Source of the DNA: Aureimonas phyllosphaerae
GTDB taxonomy: Bacteria; Pseudomonadota; Alphaproteobacteria; Rhizobiales; Rhizobiaceae
Reading direction: 5' to 3'
Assembly (NCBI RefSeq): GCF_900113065.1
Contig: NZ_FOOA01000006.1
Location: forward strand, 124,001-188,000
DNA length: 64,000 nt
In this document: piece by piece, positions 49,236 to 58,184 of the stretch
Numbering within the stretch: the stretch's first letter is position 1
Layout of the letters: each line of letters begins with the position of its first letter
Position numbers and translations under genes: made by a program
Notes under the pieces: generated by a model
Seen by the model: the letters and a program-made list of their open reading frames with translations, nothing else
Database searches by the model: none
What the model was told of the DNA's origin: nothing

Positions 49236-50831
49236 TCACATCCGGAACAGGCCGGCGCGCGGGCGCTCCGGGATGGGGGCGTTGAGCGTCGCCGAGAAGG
49301 CGAGGCCGAGGATGTCGCGGGTGTCGGCCGGATCGATGATGCCGTCGTCCCAGAGGCGGGCGGTGGCGTAGTAGGGGTTGCCCTCGTCCTCGTATGTCTG
49401 GCGGATCGGCGCCTTGAAGGCTTCGGCTTCCTCGGGCGTCCACGTGTCGGCGTCGCGGTGGACGGTCGCGAGCACGGCGGCCGCCTGTTCGCCGCCCATC
49501 ACCGAGATGCGCGCGTTCGGCCAGGAGAACAGGAAGCGCGGGCTGTAGGCGCGTCCGCACATGCCGTAGTTGCCGGCACCGAAGCTGCCGCCGATGAGGA
49601 CCGTCACCTTCGGGACGCTGGCGGTCGCGACCGCGGTCACGAGCTTGGCACCGTTCTTGGCGATGCCCTCGCCCTCGTACCTGCCGCCGACCATGAAGCC
49701 CGAGATGTTCTGGAGGAACAACAACGGCACGCGGCGCTGGCAGGCAAGCTCGATGAAATGCGCTCCCTTCAACGCGCTCTCGGAAAAGAGGACGCCGTTG
49801 TTGGCGAGGATCGCCACCGGCATGCCCCAGATCCGCGCGAAGCCGCAGACGAGTGTCGTGCCGTAAAGCGCCTTGAACTCGTGGAACTCGGACCCGTCGA
49901 CGAGCCGCGCGATCACCTCGCGCACGTCGTAGGTGGTGCGAAGGTCGGTCGGCACGATGCCGTAGAGCTCGGCCGGATCGAGGAGCGGCGGGCGCGGGGG
50001 CGCGCGCTCGATGTCGACCGCCTTCGCGCGGTTCAGCGTCGCGACGATATCGCGAACGATGAGGAGCGCGTGGGTATCGTCCTCGGCGACATGGTCGACG
50101 ACGCCCGAGCGCCGCCCATGGGTCTCGGCGCCGCCGAGTTCCTCGGCCGAGATCACCTCGCCCGTCGCGGCCTTCACCAGGGGCGGGCCGGCGAGGAAGA
50201 TCGTGCCCTGGTTCCGGACGATCACTGTCTCGTCGCACATCGCCGGCACATAGGCGCCACCCGCCGTGCACGAGCCCATGACGCAGGCGATCTGCGGGAT
50301 GCCCGCCGCCGACATCTGCGCCTGATTGAAGAAGATGCGGCCGAAATGGTCGCGATCGGGAAAGACCTCGGCCTGATGGGGCAGGTTGGCGCCACCCGAA
50401 TCCACGAGGTAGATGCAGGGGAGATGGTTCTCGAAGGCGATCTCCTGCGCCCGCAGGTGCTTCTTCACCGTCATCGGGAAATAGGCGCCGCCCTTCACCG
50501 TGGGGTCGTGCGCGACGATCATGCATTCGCGCCCCGATACGCGGCCGATGCCGGCGATCATCCCGGCGCCGGGCGCGGCGTCGCCATAGAGGCCGTTCGC
50601 CGCGAGCGCCCCGATCTCGAGGAAGGGCGAGGCGGGGTCGAGGAGCCGGGCGACGCGGTCGCGCGGCAGGAGCTTGCCGCGGGCGACATGCCGGGCGCGG
50701 TGCTCGGCCGATCCGCCGAGTGCGGTTCTGGCCGTCGTCTCGCGCAGCGTCGCGGCGAGCGCGCGGTTGTGGGCGTCCTGGGCCGCGAAGGCCGGCGAGG
50801 CGGTGTCGGCGAGCGAGCGGAGCGTCGGCAT
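49236..50831 (-). CDS. mccB: Methylcrotonyl-CoA carboxylase, carboxyltransferase beta subunit
   Basis: 531 residues, typical MccB size. Carboxyltransferase features: [20 protein letters not shown] (about 45-64), [20 protein letters not shown] (about 142-161), [13 protein letters not shown] and, in the second half, [17 protein letters not shown] and [20 protein letters not shown], which is strongly MccB-like. Works with MccA on 3-methylcrotonyl-CoA. Ten bases separate its start from the ivd stop. Confidence 0.94.
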   Translation of the reverse strand: MPTLRSLADTASPAFAAQDAHNRALAATLRETTARTALGGSAEHRARHVARGKLLPRDRVARLLDPASPFLEIGALAANGLYGDAAPGAGMIAGIGRVSGRECMIVAHDPTVKGGAYFPMTVKKHLRAQEIAFENHLPCIYLVDSGGANLPHQAEVFPDRDHFGRIFFNQAQMSAAGIPQIACVMGSCTAGGAYVPAMCDETVIVRNQGTIFLAGPPLVKAATGEVISAEELGGAETHGRRSGVVDHVAEDDTHALLIVRDIVATLNRAKAVDIERAPPRPPLLDPAELYGIVPTDLRTTYDVREVIARLVDGSEFHEFKALYGTTLVCGFARIWGMPVAILANNGVLFSESALKGAHFIELACQRRVPLLFLQNISGFMVGGRYEGEGIAKNGAKLVTAVATASVPKVTVLIGGSFGAGNYGMCGRAYSPRFLFSWPNARISVMGGEQAAAVLATVHRDADTWTPEEAEAFKAPIRQTYEDEGNPYYATARLWDDGIIDPADTRDILGLAFSATLNAPIPERPRAGLFRM

Positions 50832-50840
50832 CGGCGGGGC

Positions 50841-52010
50841 CTACTGGACGCGCGGGGCGTCGTGCTTGATCAACTCGCGGCCGACCAGCATGCGTCGCAT
50901 CTCGTTGGTGCCGGCGCCGATGTCGAGAAGCTTGGCGTCGCGCCAGTAGCGCTCCACCGGCCAGTCGCGCGTGTAGCCGGCGCCGCCGAGCGCCTGGATC
51001 GCCTCGCCGGCGACCCGCACCGCGCTCTCGGACGCGAACAGGATGCAGCCCGCCGCGTCGAACCGCGTGACGCGGCCGGCGTCGCACGCCCTTGCGACGG
51101 CGTAGCAGTAGGAGCGCGAGGCGTTGAGTGCGACATACATGTCGGCGACCTTCGCCTGCATCAGCTGGAAATCGCCGATCGGGCGGCCGAACTGTCGGCG
51201 CTCGCGAACATAGGGCACCACCACGTCGAGGCAGGCCTGCATGATGCCGACCTGGATGCCGGACAGGACCACGCGCTCGTAGTCGAGGCCCGACATCAGC
51301 ACCTTCACGCCGCCGTTGAGCGGCCCCATCAGCTGTTCGTCGGGCACGAAGCAGTCGTCGAACACGAGTTCGGCCGTCGGCGAGCCGCGCATGCCGACCT
51401 TGTCGATCCGCTGGCCGATCGAGAAGCCGGCAAAGTCCTTCTCGATCAGGAAGGTCGAGATGCCCTTGGAGCCGGCCTCCAAATCCGTCTTGGCGTAGAC
51501 CACGAGCGTGTCGGCGTGGCTCGCGTTGGTGATCCAGAACTTGGTCCCATTGAGGCGCCAGCCGCCGTCCACCTTGTCGGCCTTCAGCTTCATCGACACG
51601 ACGTCGGAGCCGGCGCCCGCCTCCGACATGGCAAGGCTTCCGACATGCTCGCCCGACACGAGTTTCGGCAGGTACTTCGCCTTCTGCTCCGGGCTCGCCC
51701 AGCGGCGGATCTGGTTGATGCACAGGTTCGAATGGGCGCCGTAGGAGAGGCCGATCGCGGCCGAGGCGCGGCTCACCTCCTCGCAGGCGACGAGATGCTC
51801 GAGATAGCCTTGTCCGAGGCCGCCGTGCTCTTCCTCCACCGTGATACCGTGGAGCCCGAGCGCGCCCATCTGCGGCCACAGCTCGCGGGCGAAGCGGTCC
51901 TCCCGATCCACCTCCGCGGCGATCGGCTCGATCCTGTCCGTCGCAAAGCGCCGCGTCGTGTCGCGGATCGTGTCCGCCATCTCGCCGAGGCCGTAATCCA
52001 GGTCCGCCAA
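50841..52010 (-). CDS. ivd: Isovaleryl-CoA dehydrogenase
   Basis: 389 residues, acyl-CoA dehydrogenase family. FAD-binding AMSEAGAGSDVVSMKLKA and WITNASHADTLVVYAKT; the catalytic Glu is in helix G, MSGLDYERVVLSG (about 240-252), the position used by isovaleryl-CoA dehydrogenases rather than the C-terminal Glu of short-chain enzymes; ALGGAGYTRDWPVERYWRDA near the end. Converts isovaleryl-CoA to 3-methylcrotonyl-CoA in leucine breakdown. First enzyme of the operon. A LysR-type dyad lies 76-100 bases upstream of ATG 52010. Confidence 0.94.
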   Translation of the reverse strand: MADLDYGLGEMADTIRDTTRRFATDRIEPIAAEVDREDRFARELWPQMGALGLHGITVEEEHGGLGQGYLEHLVACEEVSRASAAIGLSYGAHSNLCINQIRRWASPEQKAKYLPKLVSGEHVGSLAMSEAGAGSDVVSMKLKADKVDGGWRLNGTKFWITNASHADTLVVYAKTDLEAGSKGISTFLIEKDFAGFSIGQRIDKVGMRGSPTAELVFDDCFVPDEQLMGPLNGGVKVLMSGLDYERVVLSGIQVGIMQACLDVVVPYVRERRQFGRPIGDFQLMQAKVADMYVALNASRSYCYAVARACDAGRVTRFDAAGCILFASESAVRVAGEAIQALGGAGYTRDWPVERYWRDAKLLDIGAGTNEMRRMLVGRELIKHDAPRVQ

Positions 52011-52085
52011 CGCGCCCTCCCAAGCTTGTCGAAGCGCAAGACTACGTGGCTTCGCCCGTCCGGCAAAATTGAAAGATGCCGGGCT

Positions 52086-52110
52086 TCATCATAGGCGAGA
52101 TCTATGATGA
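52086..52110. promoter_or_regulatory. Perfect LysR-type operator dyad upstream of ivd
   Basis: TCATCATAG-N7-CTATGATGA, nine-base perfect arms, containing the T-N11-A core (ATAG-N7-CTAT) expected for LysR regulators. It overlaps the last codons and stop of the LysR gene and lies 76-100 bases before ivd. No T run follows it, so a terminator role is less likely. Confidence 0.6.
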
Positions 52111-52998
52111 GATGGACGGTGCAGACGCGGCCCCTGCGCAGGCTTCCGCCAGCCGATCGGCGGTGCGTCCCGAGGTCAGCGACCGGGCGTCGGCATGGGG
52201 GGCGACGACAAGGCCGAGGTCGCGCCGGAAGGCGAAGTCCTCCATCGGCACCCTGGCGACGCCCGCCTCTGTGAAGCCGTCCGGCATCACCGTCAGCCCG
52301 AGGCCGGCCCGAATATAGGCGAGCGCCTTGTCGTCGCTGGTGGTGCGGGCGGCAAAGAAGGGGCGCACGCCCCGCGCTGTGAAGAAGCGGCTGGTCTCGG
52401 GCAGAAGCTCGCAGTGTCGGCGCACCAGCATCGGCTCGTGGAGGAGGTCCTCGGCGCGTAGGGCGGGGCGGCCGGACAGGGGATGCGTCGCGGCGAGAGC
52501 CAGGGAATAGCCTTCCGACACGACCGGGCGTCCGCTCGTCCGCTCGGCCTCCTCGCGCAGGATCGTCAGCGCCATGTCGATCCGCCCGCGCGTCAGGCGC
52601 GTGCGCAGGTCGCGCTCGCCGCCCTCCACGATCTCCAGCCGCTCGGATGCCCCGTCCTGCGTATGCCGCATGAGGAAATCCTCGGTCCAGCGGCGGGGCA
52701 CGGTGGAGAGGATGCCGAGCCGGAGGACCGGCGCGGCGGCGCTGCCCGCGGCCTCCCGCTCGGCCGCCGCAAAGCCCGCCTCGATCGCGCGCGCATGGGC
52801 GAGAAGGGCGGCCCCCGCCGGGGTCAGTTCGACGCGCCGGTTGCTGCGATGGAAGAGCACGCGCCCGAGCCCCTGCTCGAGCTTGGCGATGCCGACCGAA
52901 AGGGTCGGCTGCGAGACGTGGCACGCGGCGGCCGCGCGCGAGAAGTTTCCCGTGTCGACCACGGCGAGGAAATAGCGCAGGTGATAGCGGTCGATCAT
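52102..52998 (-). CDS. LysR-family regulator of the ivd operon
   Basis: 298 residues. HTH region LRYFLAVVDTGNFSRAAAAC with VSQPTLSVGIAKLEQGLGRV (about 7-50), then an effector domain resembling the CbbR/OxyR-like group with VPRRWTEDFLMRH and DDKALAYIRAGLGLTVMPDG. It reads in the same direction as ivd with a 91-base gap, and the perfect dyad at its 3' end suggests it controls ivd and downstream genes. Leucine operons elsewhere are more often under MerR- or TetR-type regulators (LiuR, LiuQ). Confidence 0.9.
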   Translation of the reverse strand: MIDRYHLRYFLAVVDTGNFSRAAAACHVSQPTLSVGIAKLEQGLGRVLFHRSNRRVELTPAGAALLAHARAIEAGFAAAEREAAGSAAAPVLRLGILSTVPRRWTEDFLMRHTQDGASERLEIVEGGERDLRTRLTRGRIDMALTILREEAERTSGRPVVSEGYSLALAATHPLSGRPALRAEDLLHEPMLVRRHCELLPETSRFFTARGVRPFFAARTTSDDKALAYIRAGLGLTVMPDGFTEAGVARVPMEDFAFRRDLGLVVAPHADARSLTSGRTADRLAEACAGAASAPSISS

Positions 52999-53051
52999 AG
53001 CCGCAGTCTATGGAGCGCCCTCGCGCGCCGCAACGGGTGGCGCTTCGCGCC

Positions 53052-53210
53052 TCAGGCTTCGCCGTAGTGCTCGATCAGGCAGACGAGTTCGACGGCGGTC
53101 CAGCCGAGGAGACCGGCGAAGGCCAGCACCGCGCCGCCGGCGCCGATGGTCAGCGCGATGGCGATCGCCCCGAAGGCGGTCGGATCGGGTCCGGGCATGA
53201 GGGGCAGCAT
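53052..53210 (-). CDS. Small single-pass or two-pass membrane protein, 52 residues
   Basis: ATG 53210 has a perfect AGGAGG six bases upstream. The peptide (MLPLMPGPDPTAFGAIAIAL to LIEHYGEA) has a long hydrophobic stretch (about 12-46) that could form one long or two short helices. No family recognised. It lies downstream of the GldA-like operon, past a large inverted repeat, and could be its own unit. An opposite-strand ORF here is a shadow. Confidence 0.6.
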   Translation of the reverse strand: MLPLMPGPDPTAFGAIAIALTIGAGGAVLAFAGLLGWTAVELVCLIEHYGEA

Positions 53211-53297
53211 CGGGGCCTCCTGTGGCGTCGCGAGTGATATCGCGCGAGCGCGGCCGGCCGGCAAATGCAACGAAGGATTAACCCTAATGCGGCCGGC

Positions 53298-53334
53298 CCC
53301 CGCGACGCCGGCGCGGCCGGCCGGCGTCGCGGGG
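53298..53334. repeat. Fifteen-base perfect inverted repeat after the GldA-like gene
   Basis: CCCCGCGACGCCGGC / GCCGGCGTCGCGGGG around a seven-base loop, seven bases past the stop of the GldA-like gene. There is no T run on either side, so it is either a factor-dependent terminator or an mRNA-protecting hairpin. Confidence 0.7.
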
Positions 53335-53341
53335 CGAGGGG

Positions 53342-54475
53342 TCAGTGACCCGGCGCGGCGGGCGCTGCGGGATCGGCCTTGCCGCGCTCTGCGAGGTGAC
53401 TCGCGGTCCAGATCGCATCCGAGATCGCGCGCGCCGTCAGCTTGACGGGGACCGAATGGATGACGTTGGTCGGGACCATCGCGGCCTCGCCGACGCGGGC
53501 GATGTCGGCGGCGCCGGCGTCCTTCAGGCCGAGGTCGGCGAGCGTCGTCGGCAGGCCGACGTCGCGGCAGAAGGCGAGTGCCTCCTCGAACTCGGCCGGC
53601 GGCCGGTTCTCGAGGACGAGGAGGCACAGGACCCCGAAGGCGACCTTCTCGCCGTGTAGGAAATGGTGCACCGGCTCGAGGACGGTCAGCGCGTCGTGAA
53701 TGCCGTGCGCGCCGGATACGCCGCAGTTCTCGAAGCCGAGGCCGGACAGAAGCGTGTTGGCCTCGATGATGTTCTCGACCGCGGTCGTCAGGCGCCCGTC
53801 CCTTGCCGCGACATAGGCCGCGCGCCCGTCGCGCATCAGCGTATCGTGGCAGGCGCGCGCGATCTGGTAGCCGCCGACCGTCGTGGCATAGCCGTCGCCG
53901 ATGTAGTTGTTCGAGCGCGACTCGACGTTGGAGCGGGCCTCGTAGAAGGTCGAGAGCGCGTCGCCCATGCCGGCGGCGAGGAAGCGCGCCGGCGCCTTCA
54001 CGATCAGTTCGCTGTCGACCAGCACCACGTCCGGGTTGCGCCCGCAGCGCACCACGCGGTCGTAGACGCCGTCCGGCGAATAGATCACGCCGAGCGAGCT
54101 CGTGGGCGAATCGGTCGATGCGATGGTCGGCACGGTCACGATCCGCGCGCCGATGTGGAAGGCGGTGATCTTGGCCGTGTCGAGCGCCTTGCCGCCGCCG
54201 ATGCCGACGACGGACTTCGCGCCGGCCTCGCGGCCGGCGGCCACGCAACGCTCGATCTCGGCGTCCGACGATTCGCCGCCGAAGCGCACGAACTCGGCCG
54301 CGACCCCGGCGGCCGACAGCGCCGACTGGAGGTCTGGGCGCAGCGTCTCCCAGAAGAAGCCGTCGATCACCACTAGCGCCCGGTCGCCCAAGGGGGCGAC
54401 GTAGCGGCCGAGATCGGAGGCGATGCCCGGGCCCTGGACGTAGCGAAGCGGTCCGCCGTATCCGCGTTGTGTCAT
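53342..54475 (-). CDS. GldA-like iron/zinc-dependent polyol dehydrogenase
   Basis: 377 residues, glycerol dehydrogenase branch of the iron-type alcohol dehydrogenases. NAD-binding GIGGGKALDTAK (about 91-102), VPTIASTDSPTSSL (about 115-128), metal ligands in AAGMGDALSTFYEAR (Asp), SGAHGIHDALT (His) and VHHFLHGEKVAFG (His). Oxidises a polyol or hydroxy compound at a secondary alcohol. Last enzyme of the GntR-GMC-SDR-GldA operon, 24 bases after the SDR stop. Substrate unknown; glycerol is only the family default. Confidence 0.9.
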   Translation of the reverse strand: MTQRGYGGPLRYVQGPGIASDLGRYVAPLGDRALVVIDGFFWETLRPDLQSALSAAGVAAEFVRFGGESSDAEIERCVAAGREAGAKSVVGIGGGKALDTAKITAFHIGARIVTVPTIASTDSPTSSLGVIYSPDGVYDRVVRCGRNPDVVLVDSELIVKAPARFLAAGMGDALSTFYEARSNVESRSNNYIGDGYATTVGGYQIARACHDTLMRDGRAAYVAARDGRLTTAVENIIEANTLLSGLGFENCGVSGAHGIHDALTVLEPVHHFLHGEKVAFGVLCLLVLENRPPAEFEEALAFCRDVGLPTTLADLGLKDAGAADIARVGEAAMVPTNVIHSVPVKLTARAISDAIWTASHLAERGKADPAAPAAPGH

Positions 54476-54499
54476 GATGGGACTGTCCTCGAAGGGGTG

Positions 54500-55294
54500 T
54501 CAGCGCAGCGTCAGGCCGCCGTCGACCGTATGGATTTCGCCGGTGGTGAAGGAGGCGGCGTCGCTCGCGAGATAGACGACCGAGCCGGCGAGTTCGTCCA
54601 CCGTCCCGATGCGGTTCTGCACCGCGCTCTTCGCCCAGTGGTTGTTGACGACGTCCGGGTTCTCGCGCAACACCTCCTCCGTCAGTTCGGTGAGGATGTA
54701 GCCGGGCGCGAGCGCGTTGACGCGGATGTTGTGCTCGGCCCACTCGGTGGCGAGGCACTTGGTCAGCATGTGCACCGCCGCCTTCGACACGTTGTAGGCG
54801 GAGTGCTTGAACGGCCAGTTGACGATGCGGCCGGACATCGAGCCGATATTGATGATCGAGCCGGACTTCTGGCGGATCATCAGGCGCCCGATCGCCTGGC
54901 TGACGAGGAACACGCCGTCGAGATTGGTCGCCATCGTGGCGCGCCAGTCGGAGAGAGCGTAGGTCTCGGCGTCGCCGGGATAGATGGTGCCGGCGTTGTT
55001 GACGAGGATGTCGGCGCGTCCCCAGCGCGCCTCGACGCCCGCTGCCAGCCGCTCGACGTCGGCGGGGTCGGCGACGTCGGCCTGGATCGCGAAGCTGTCG
55101 CCGCCGCCGGCATTGAGCTCGGCCACGAGTTCCTCGGCCTGGGGCAGCGTCGAGCGCACGACGACGCACACGTCCGCGCCGTGCGCGGCGAGCGCCTCCG
55201 CGAGCGCCCGGCCGATGCCGCGCGAGCCCCCGGTCACGATGGCCTTGCGGCCGGTCAGGTCGAACATGCGTGCGTAGTCACGCTTGGGCGCCAT
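54500..55294 (-). CDS. Short-chain dehydrogenase/reductase
   Basis: 264 residues, classical SDR: cofactor motif TGGSRGIGRALAEAL (about 21-35), NNAG (about 98), catalytic Ser in IINIGSMSGR, Tyr-X3-Lys in SAYNVSKAAV, and the C-terminal GYILTELTEE / VDGGLTLR. Closest in style to gluconate 5-dehydrogenase or 2-deoxy-gluconate dehydrogenases (IdnO/KduD-like). Central gene of the sugar/polyol oxidation operon. Confidence 0.9.
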   Translation of the reverse strand: MAPKRDYARMFDLTGRKAIVTGGSRGIGRALAEALAAHGADVCVVVRSTLPQAEELVAELNAGGGDSFAIQADVADPADVERLAAGVEARWGRADILVNNAGTIYPGDAETYALSDWRATMATNLDGVFLVSQAIGRLMIRQKSGSIINIGSMSGRIVNWPFKHSAYNVSKAAVHMLTKCLATEWAEHNIRVNALAPGYILTELTEEVLRENPDVVNNHWAKSAVQNRIGTVDELAGSVVYLASDAASFTTGEIHTVDGGLTLR

Positions 55295-55339
55295 GGTGGT
55301 CCCCTTCCCTTGAAAAGTCTTCTGTCGTTCGATGCGGCG

Positions 55340-56914
55340 TCAGGCGGGCACGGTCTCGGCCACCCGCACCGGTGGGACGGGCACGGCCATCGGCTCGCCG
55401 AGTTCTCGCTCGATGTGCTCGGCGGTGCGCAGCGCCTGCGCCACGATGGTCAGCGACGGGTTGAAGCCCGTCGAGGACGGCAGGAAGGAGGCGTCGACGA
55501 CGTAGAGATTGTCGACGTCCCAGACCTTGCAGTTCGTGTCGAGGACCGAGGTCTTCGGATCGTTGCCGAAGCGCGCGGTGCCGCACTGATGCATCGAGAC
55601 CTTGATGTCCATCTTCTGCGTGATGATGAGGGGATAGCCGAGCGAGCGCATCACCTTCGACCAGACCTTCACCAGCTCGCCGTGGGATTTCAGGTTGTTC
55701 GACGTGTAGGACAGGCGGATGCGGCCGTCGGGATCGACGCTGACGCGGTTCTCCGGGTCGGGAAGGTCCTCCGACATCAGCCACCAGTCGACCGAGCGCT
55801 CGGCGAACAGGCCCATCGCCCATTCCGGCGCCCACTTGGCGTTGGCCGTCAGCATGCCGGCCTGCAGCTTGCCGAGGCCCTGGATGTTGCCGAGCGGGTA
55901 GGGCTTTTCGGAATTGGCGAGATAGAAGTCGTTGATCGCCATCGACTTCTGGAAGGTGACGCGGTTCTTCTTGAACGGCGAGATCGCCATCATCGCCGTG
56001 TTGTTGTGGGCCATGTAGTTGCGGCCAAGCTGGTCGGACGTGTTGTTGCCGAGGCCGCGCGGGTGCTTGTCGCTCTTCGAACGCAGGAGGAGGGCGGACG
56101 AGTTGATGGCGCCGGCCGACGAGACGAAGATCTGGGCCGCGACCGTGCGGCGCTCGCCCTGGTAGTCGAGCTCGACCGCTGTCACCCGCGCGCCCGACGG
56201 GTCGGTCATGAGGCGGTGGACGAAGGCCTCGGTGATCAGCGTCACACCGCCCTTGGCGAGCGCCGGGTTGACGAGACGCACCTCGGCGTCGCCCTTGGCG
56301 CCGATCTTGCAGGCGAAGCCGTCGCAGGTACGGCAGCGCGCGCAGGCGCCCCCGTCGTGGTAGTCGATCGCGATCGGCAGCGGGAAGGGGCGCAGACCCT
56401 TCTGGCGTAGCTTCCGCTCGAACCAGGCGATCTCCGGCTCGTGGCCGATCGCAGGATAGGGCATCGGTCCCGAGCGCGGCGGCTCGATCGGATCGACGCC
56501 TGCCTCGCCGTGCGTGCCCATCAGCTTCTCGGCGCGGGCGTAGTAGGGCTCGAACGCGTCGTAGCGGACCGGCCAGGCCGGGGCGACGCCCGCCTCGTGC
56601 TGCAGATCCTCGAAATCCTCCTTGCGGAAGCGCACGGTGGCCGCCCCGAAGAACTTCGAGTTGCCGCCGACATAGTAGTAGGTCGAGGGGTTGAAGAGCT
56701 TGCCGTCGCGGTCGCGCCACTCTTCCTTGGTGGCGTACTTCTTCTTGTGGAAGACGGCGTCGACGCTCCAGTTGTCCTTCTCGCGCGGCAGGCGGGGGCC
56801 GCGCTCGATCATCAGGATTTCGCGGCCGGGCGCGGCCAGGGCGTTCGCCAGCGCGCCGCCGCCGACGCCCGCGCCGATGATGACGATGTCGTAGCTGTTC
56901 TTGAGTTCGCTCAT
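55340..56914 (-). CDS. GMC-family FAD-dependent oxidoreductase
   Basis: 524 residues. FAD-binding IVIIGAGVGGGALANALAAP at the N-terminus, ERGPRLPREKDNW, and the C-terminal GMC region with MHQCGTARFGNDPKTSVLD and SLTIVAQALRTAEHIERELG; catalytic His lies in MHQCG. A cysteine cluster CARCRTCDGFAC (about 191-202) is unusual for soluble GMC enzymes but occurs in the gluconate/sorbose dehydrogenase-like branch. No signal peptide. AGGA precedes ATG 56914. Membrane-type relatives work with a small subunit and cytochrome, neither of which is intact here. Confidence 0.88.
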   Translation of the reverse strand: MSELKNSYDIVIIGAGVGGGALANALAAPGREILMIERGPRLPREKDNWSVDAVFHKKKYATKEEWRDRDGKLFNPSTYYYVGGNSKFFGAATVRFRKEDFEDLQHEAGVAPAWPVRYDAFEPYYARAEKLMGTHGEAGVDPIEPPRSGPMPYPAIGHEPEIAWFERKLRQKGLRPFPLPIAIDYHDGGACARCRTCDGFACKIGAKGDAEVRLVNPALAKGGVTLITEAFVHRLMTDPSGARVTAVELDYQGERRTVAAQIFVSSAGAINSSALLLRSKSDKHPRGLGNNTSDQLGRNYMAHNNTAMMAISPFKKNRVTFQKSMAINDFYLANSEKPYPLGNIQGLGKLQAGMLTANAKWAPEWAMGLFAERSVDWWLMSEDLPDPENRVSVDPDGRIRLSYTSNNLKSHGELVKVWSKVMRSLGYPLIITQKMDIKVSMHQCGTARFGNDPKTSVLDTNCKVWDVDNLYVVDASFLPSSTGFNPSLTIVAQALRTAEHIERELGEPMAVPVPPVRVAETVPA

Positions 56915-56977
56915 CTCTTCATTCCTCCCGGACGTCCGGCCGCTCGCCTCCCAGCGCGCTGGCGCGACGTCCCGTCC

Positions 56978-57136
56978 TCACATCACCGCGCCGACCTGTC
57001 GGGGCGTGAATTCGTTGTCGTCCACGGTCTCGGATGTCGGCGGCTCGGCGGATGCAGCCGCCGGAATCGCGGCAAAAATCCGGGCGCCTGTCCCGCCCTC
57101 TTTCCAGCGCCGAGCGCCGGCAGAAGCGACCGGCAT
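56978..57136 (-). CDS. 52-residue ORF, possible remnant of a gluconate 2-dehydrogenase small subunit
   Basis: ATG 57136 shares one base with the GntR stop (TGATG) and has GGAGG just upstream, so it is probably translated. The peptide has a twin-Arg-like start (ARRWKEGGTGARIFAAIPAAA) and ends with DDNEFTPRQVGAV, which resembles the beginning of the mature region of gluconate 2-dehydrogenase subunit 3, the usual partner of membrane GMC dehydrogenases. That subunit is normally over 150 residues, so this may be a truncated relic; chance similarity is possible. Confidence 0.4.
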   Translation of the reverse strand: MPVASAGARRWKEGGTGARIFAAIPAAASAEPPTSETVDDNEFTPRQVGAVM

Positions 57137-57849
57137 CAGACCTCCTTGCGCCTGAAGTAGCGGCCGTCCTCGTACATCGCGCTCATCACCGCGAAGGAGG
57201 ACTCCAGGTGGATCTTCATCGCAAGCTCCGCCTGGTCGGCATTGCGCCGGCCGAGCGCGCGCACGATCGCGGCGTGCTGCTCGGTCACCTCCGCGAGATG
57301 GCCCGGCAGGGGCGCCGAGAGCTGTCGCATCCGGTCGAGATGCGCCTTGACGAGGTTGATGAATTTCCAGATGCGCGGATAGCGGCTGATGCCGGCGATC
57401 GCCGCGTGGAAGGCGTCGTCCACCTCGATATATTCGTGCAGCGCCCCGCGCTCCAGAATGTCGCGCATCTCGCCGATCAGGCGCTCGAGCCGGCGGATGT
57501 CCTCGTCGGTGGCATAGGCGACGGCCCGGCGGATGCTCTCGATCTCGAGCGCGCGGCGGATCACGAAGCCCTCTTCCGCGACCTCGAAGGAAATCTTGGA
57601 GACGTAGGTCCCCGAGTGCGGAAACACGTCGACGAGGTCCTCGTCGGCGAGCCGCTTCAGCGCTTCGCGCACCGGCGTGCGCGACACGCCGTAGGCGAGG
57701 CACAGCTCCTTTTCCGAGATCACCGAGCCCGGCTCCATCCGGAGACGCACGATGGCGTGGCGCAGCACCTCATATATCTGTTCGGCCTTCAGCGTCGGCT
57801 TTTCCGCCGGCGAGCGCCTGTCTCTTGCGGCGCTAGTCCCTGCAATCAT
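57136..57849 (-). CDS. GntR-family regulator (FadR/FCD subfamily)
   Basis: 237 residues: winged HTH (about 20-90) with ISEKELCLAYGVSRTPVREA (recognition helix), then an FCD effector domain with metal-binding histidines in EVDDAFHAAIAG (about 138) and later in VTEQHAAIVRAL and KIHLESSF. Divergent from the iron-type alcohol dehydrogenase/ABC importer operon and cotranscribed with the GMC-SDR-GldA genes, so it may regulate both. The likely inducer is a sugar acid or related carboxylate. Confidence 0.92.
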   Translation of the reverse strand: MIAGTSAARDRRSPAEKPTLKAEQIYEVLRHAIVRLRMEPGSVISEKELCLAYGVSRTPVREALKRLADEDLVDVFPHSGTYVSKISFEVAEEGFVIRRALEIESIRRAVAYATDEDIRRLERLIGEMRDILERGALHEYIEVDDAFHAAIAGISRYPRIWKFINLVKAHLDRMRQLSAPLPGHLAEVTEQHAAIVRALGRRNADQAELAMKIHLESSFAVMSAMYEDGRYFRRKEV

Positions 57850-58184
57850 GGATCAATCCGACGGATCTGTTGAGGTGTTGACAACCTGGAACCGGTCTGG
57901 CTTCAATAACTCATATATCGGTTGACGGCGCAAGGCGCAATCCGATACGAGATCGAACAGCGGCGGAGGAGGCCGCCGACACGCACCGGCAGGGCCGGTC
58001 CGACCCGCCCGAACCATCATCGCAGACCCGATCGCGTGGGCCCTCCGGGCGAGCGCCGGCACCTCGTCGGCGAGCGTCCCGGCATGCCCCGACAAGACCC
58101 ATCGCGCCCGATCGGCGCGGCCGGTTTCCCGGCCGCGAACGGTGCCGCGCATCCTGAATGTCGACAAGTCCGGAAGTGCCCGTC
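57850..58184. promoter_or_regulatory. Divergent control region between GntR and alcohol dehydrogenase operons
   Basis: No gene is evident in these 335 bases. Visible sites: ATCCGACGGAT, a perfect 11-base palindrome (57856-57866); AGGTGTTGACAACCT with AGGT/ACCT arms (57873-57887); and on the plus strand TTGACG (57922) with TACGAG 18 bases later, a possible promoter. The first two are candidates for the GntR operator. Confidence 0.4.

Noticed and set aside
57769-57920. CTCATATATC occurring twice, once inside the GntR gene and once in the control region
   Set aside because: Only ten bases, and one copy lies within coding sequence; no dyad or spacing supports a function.
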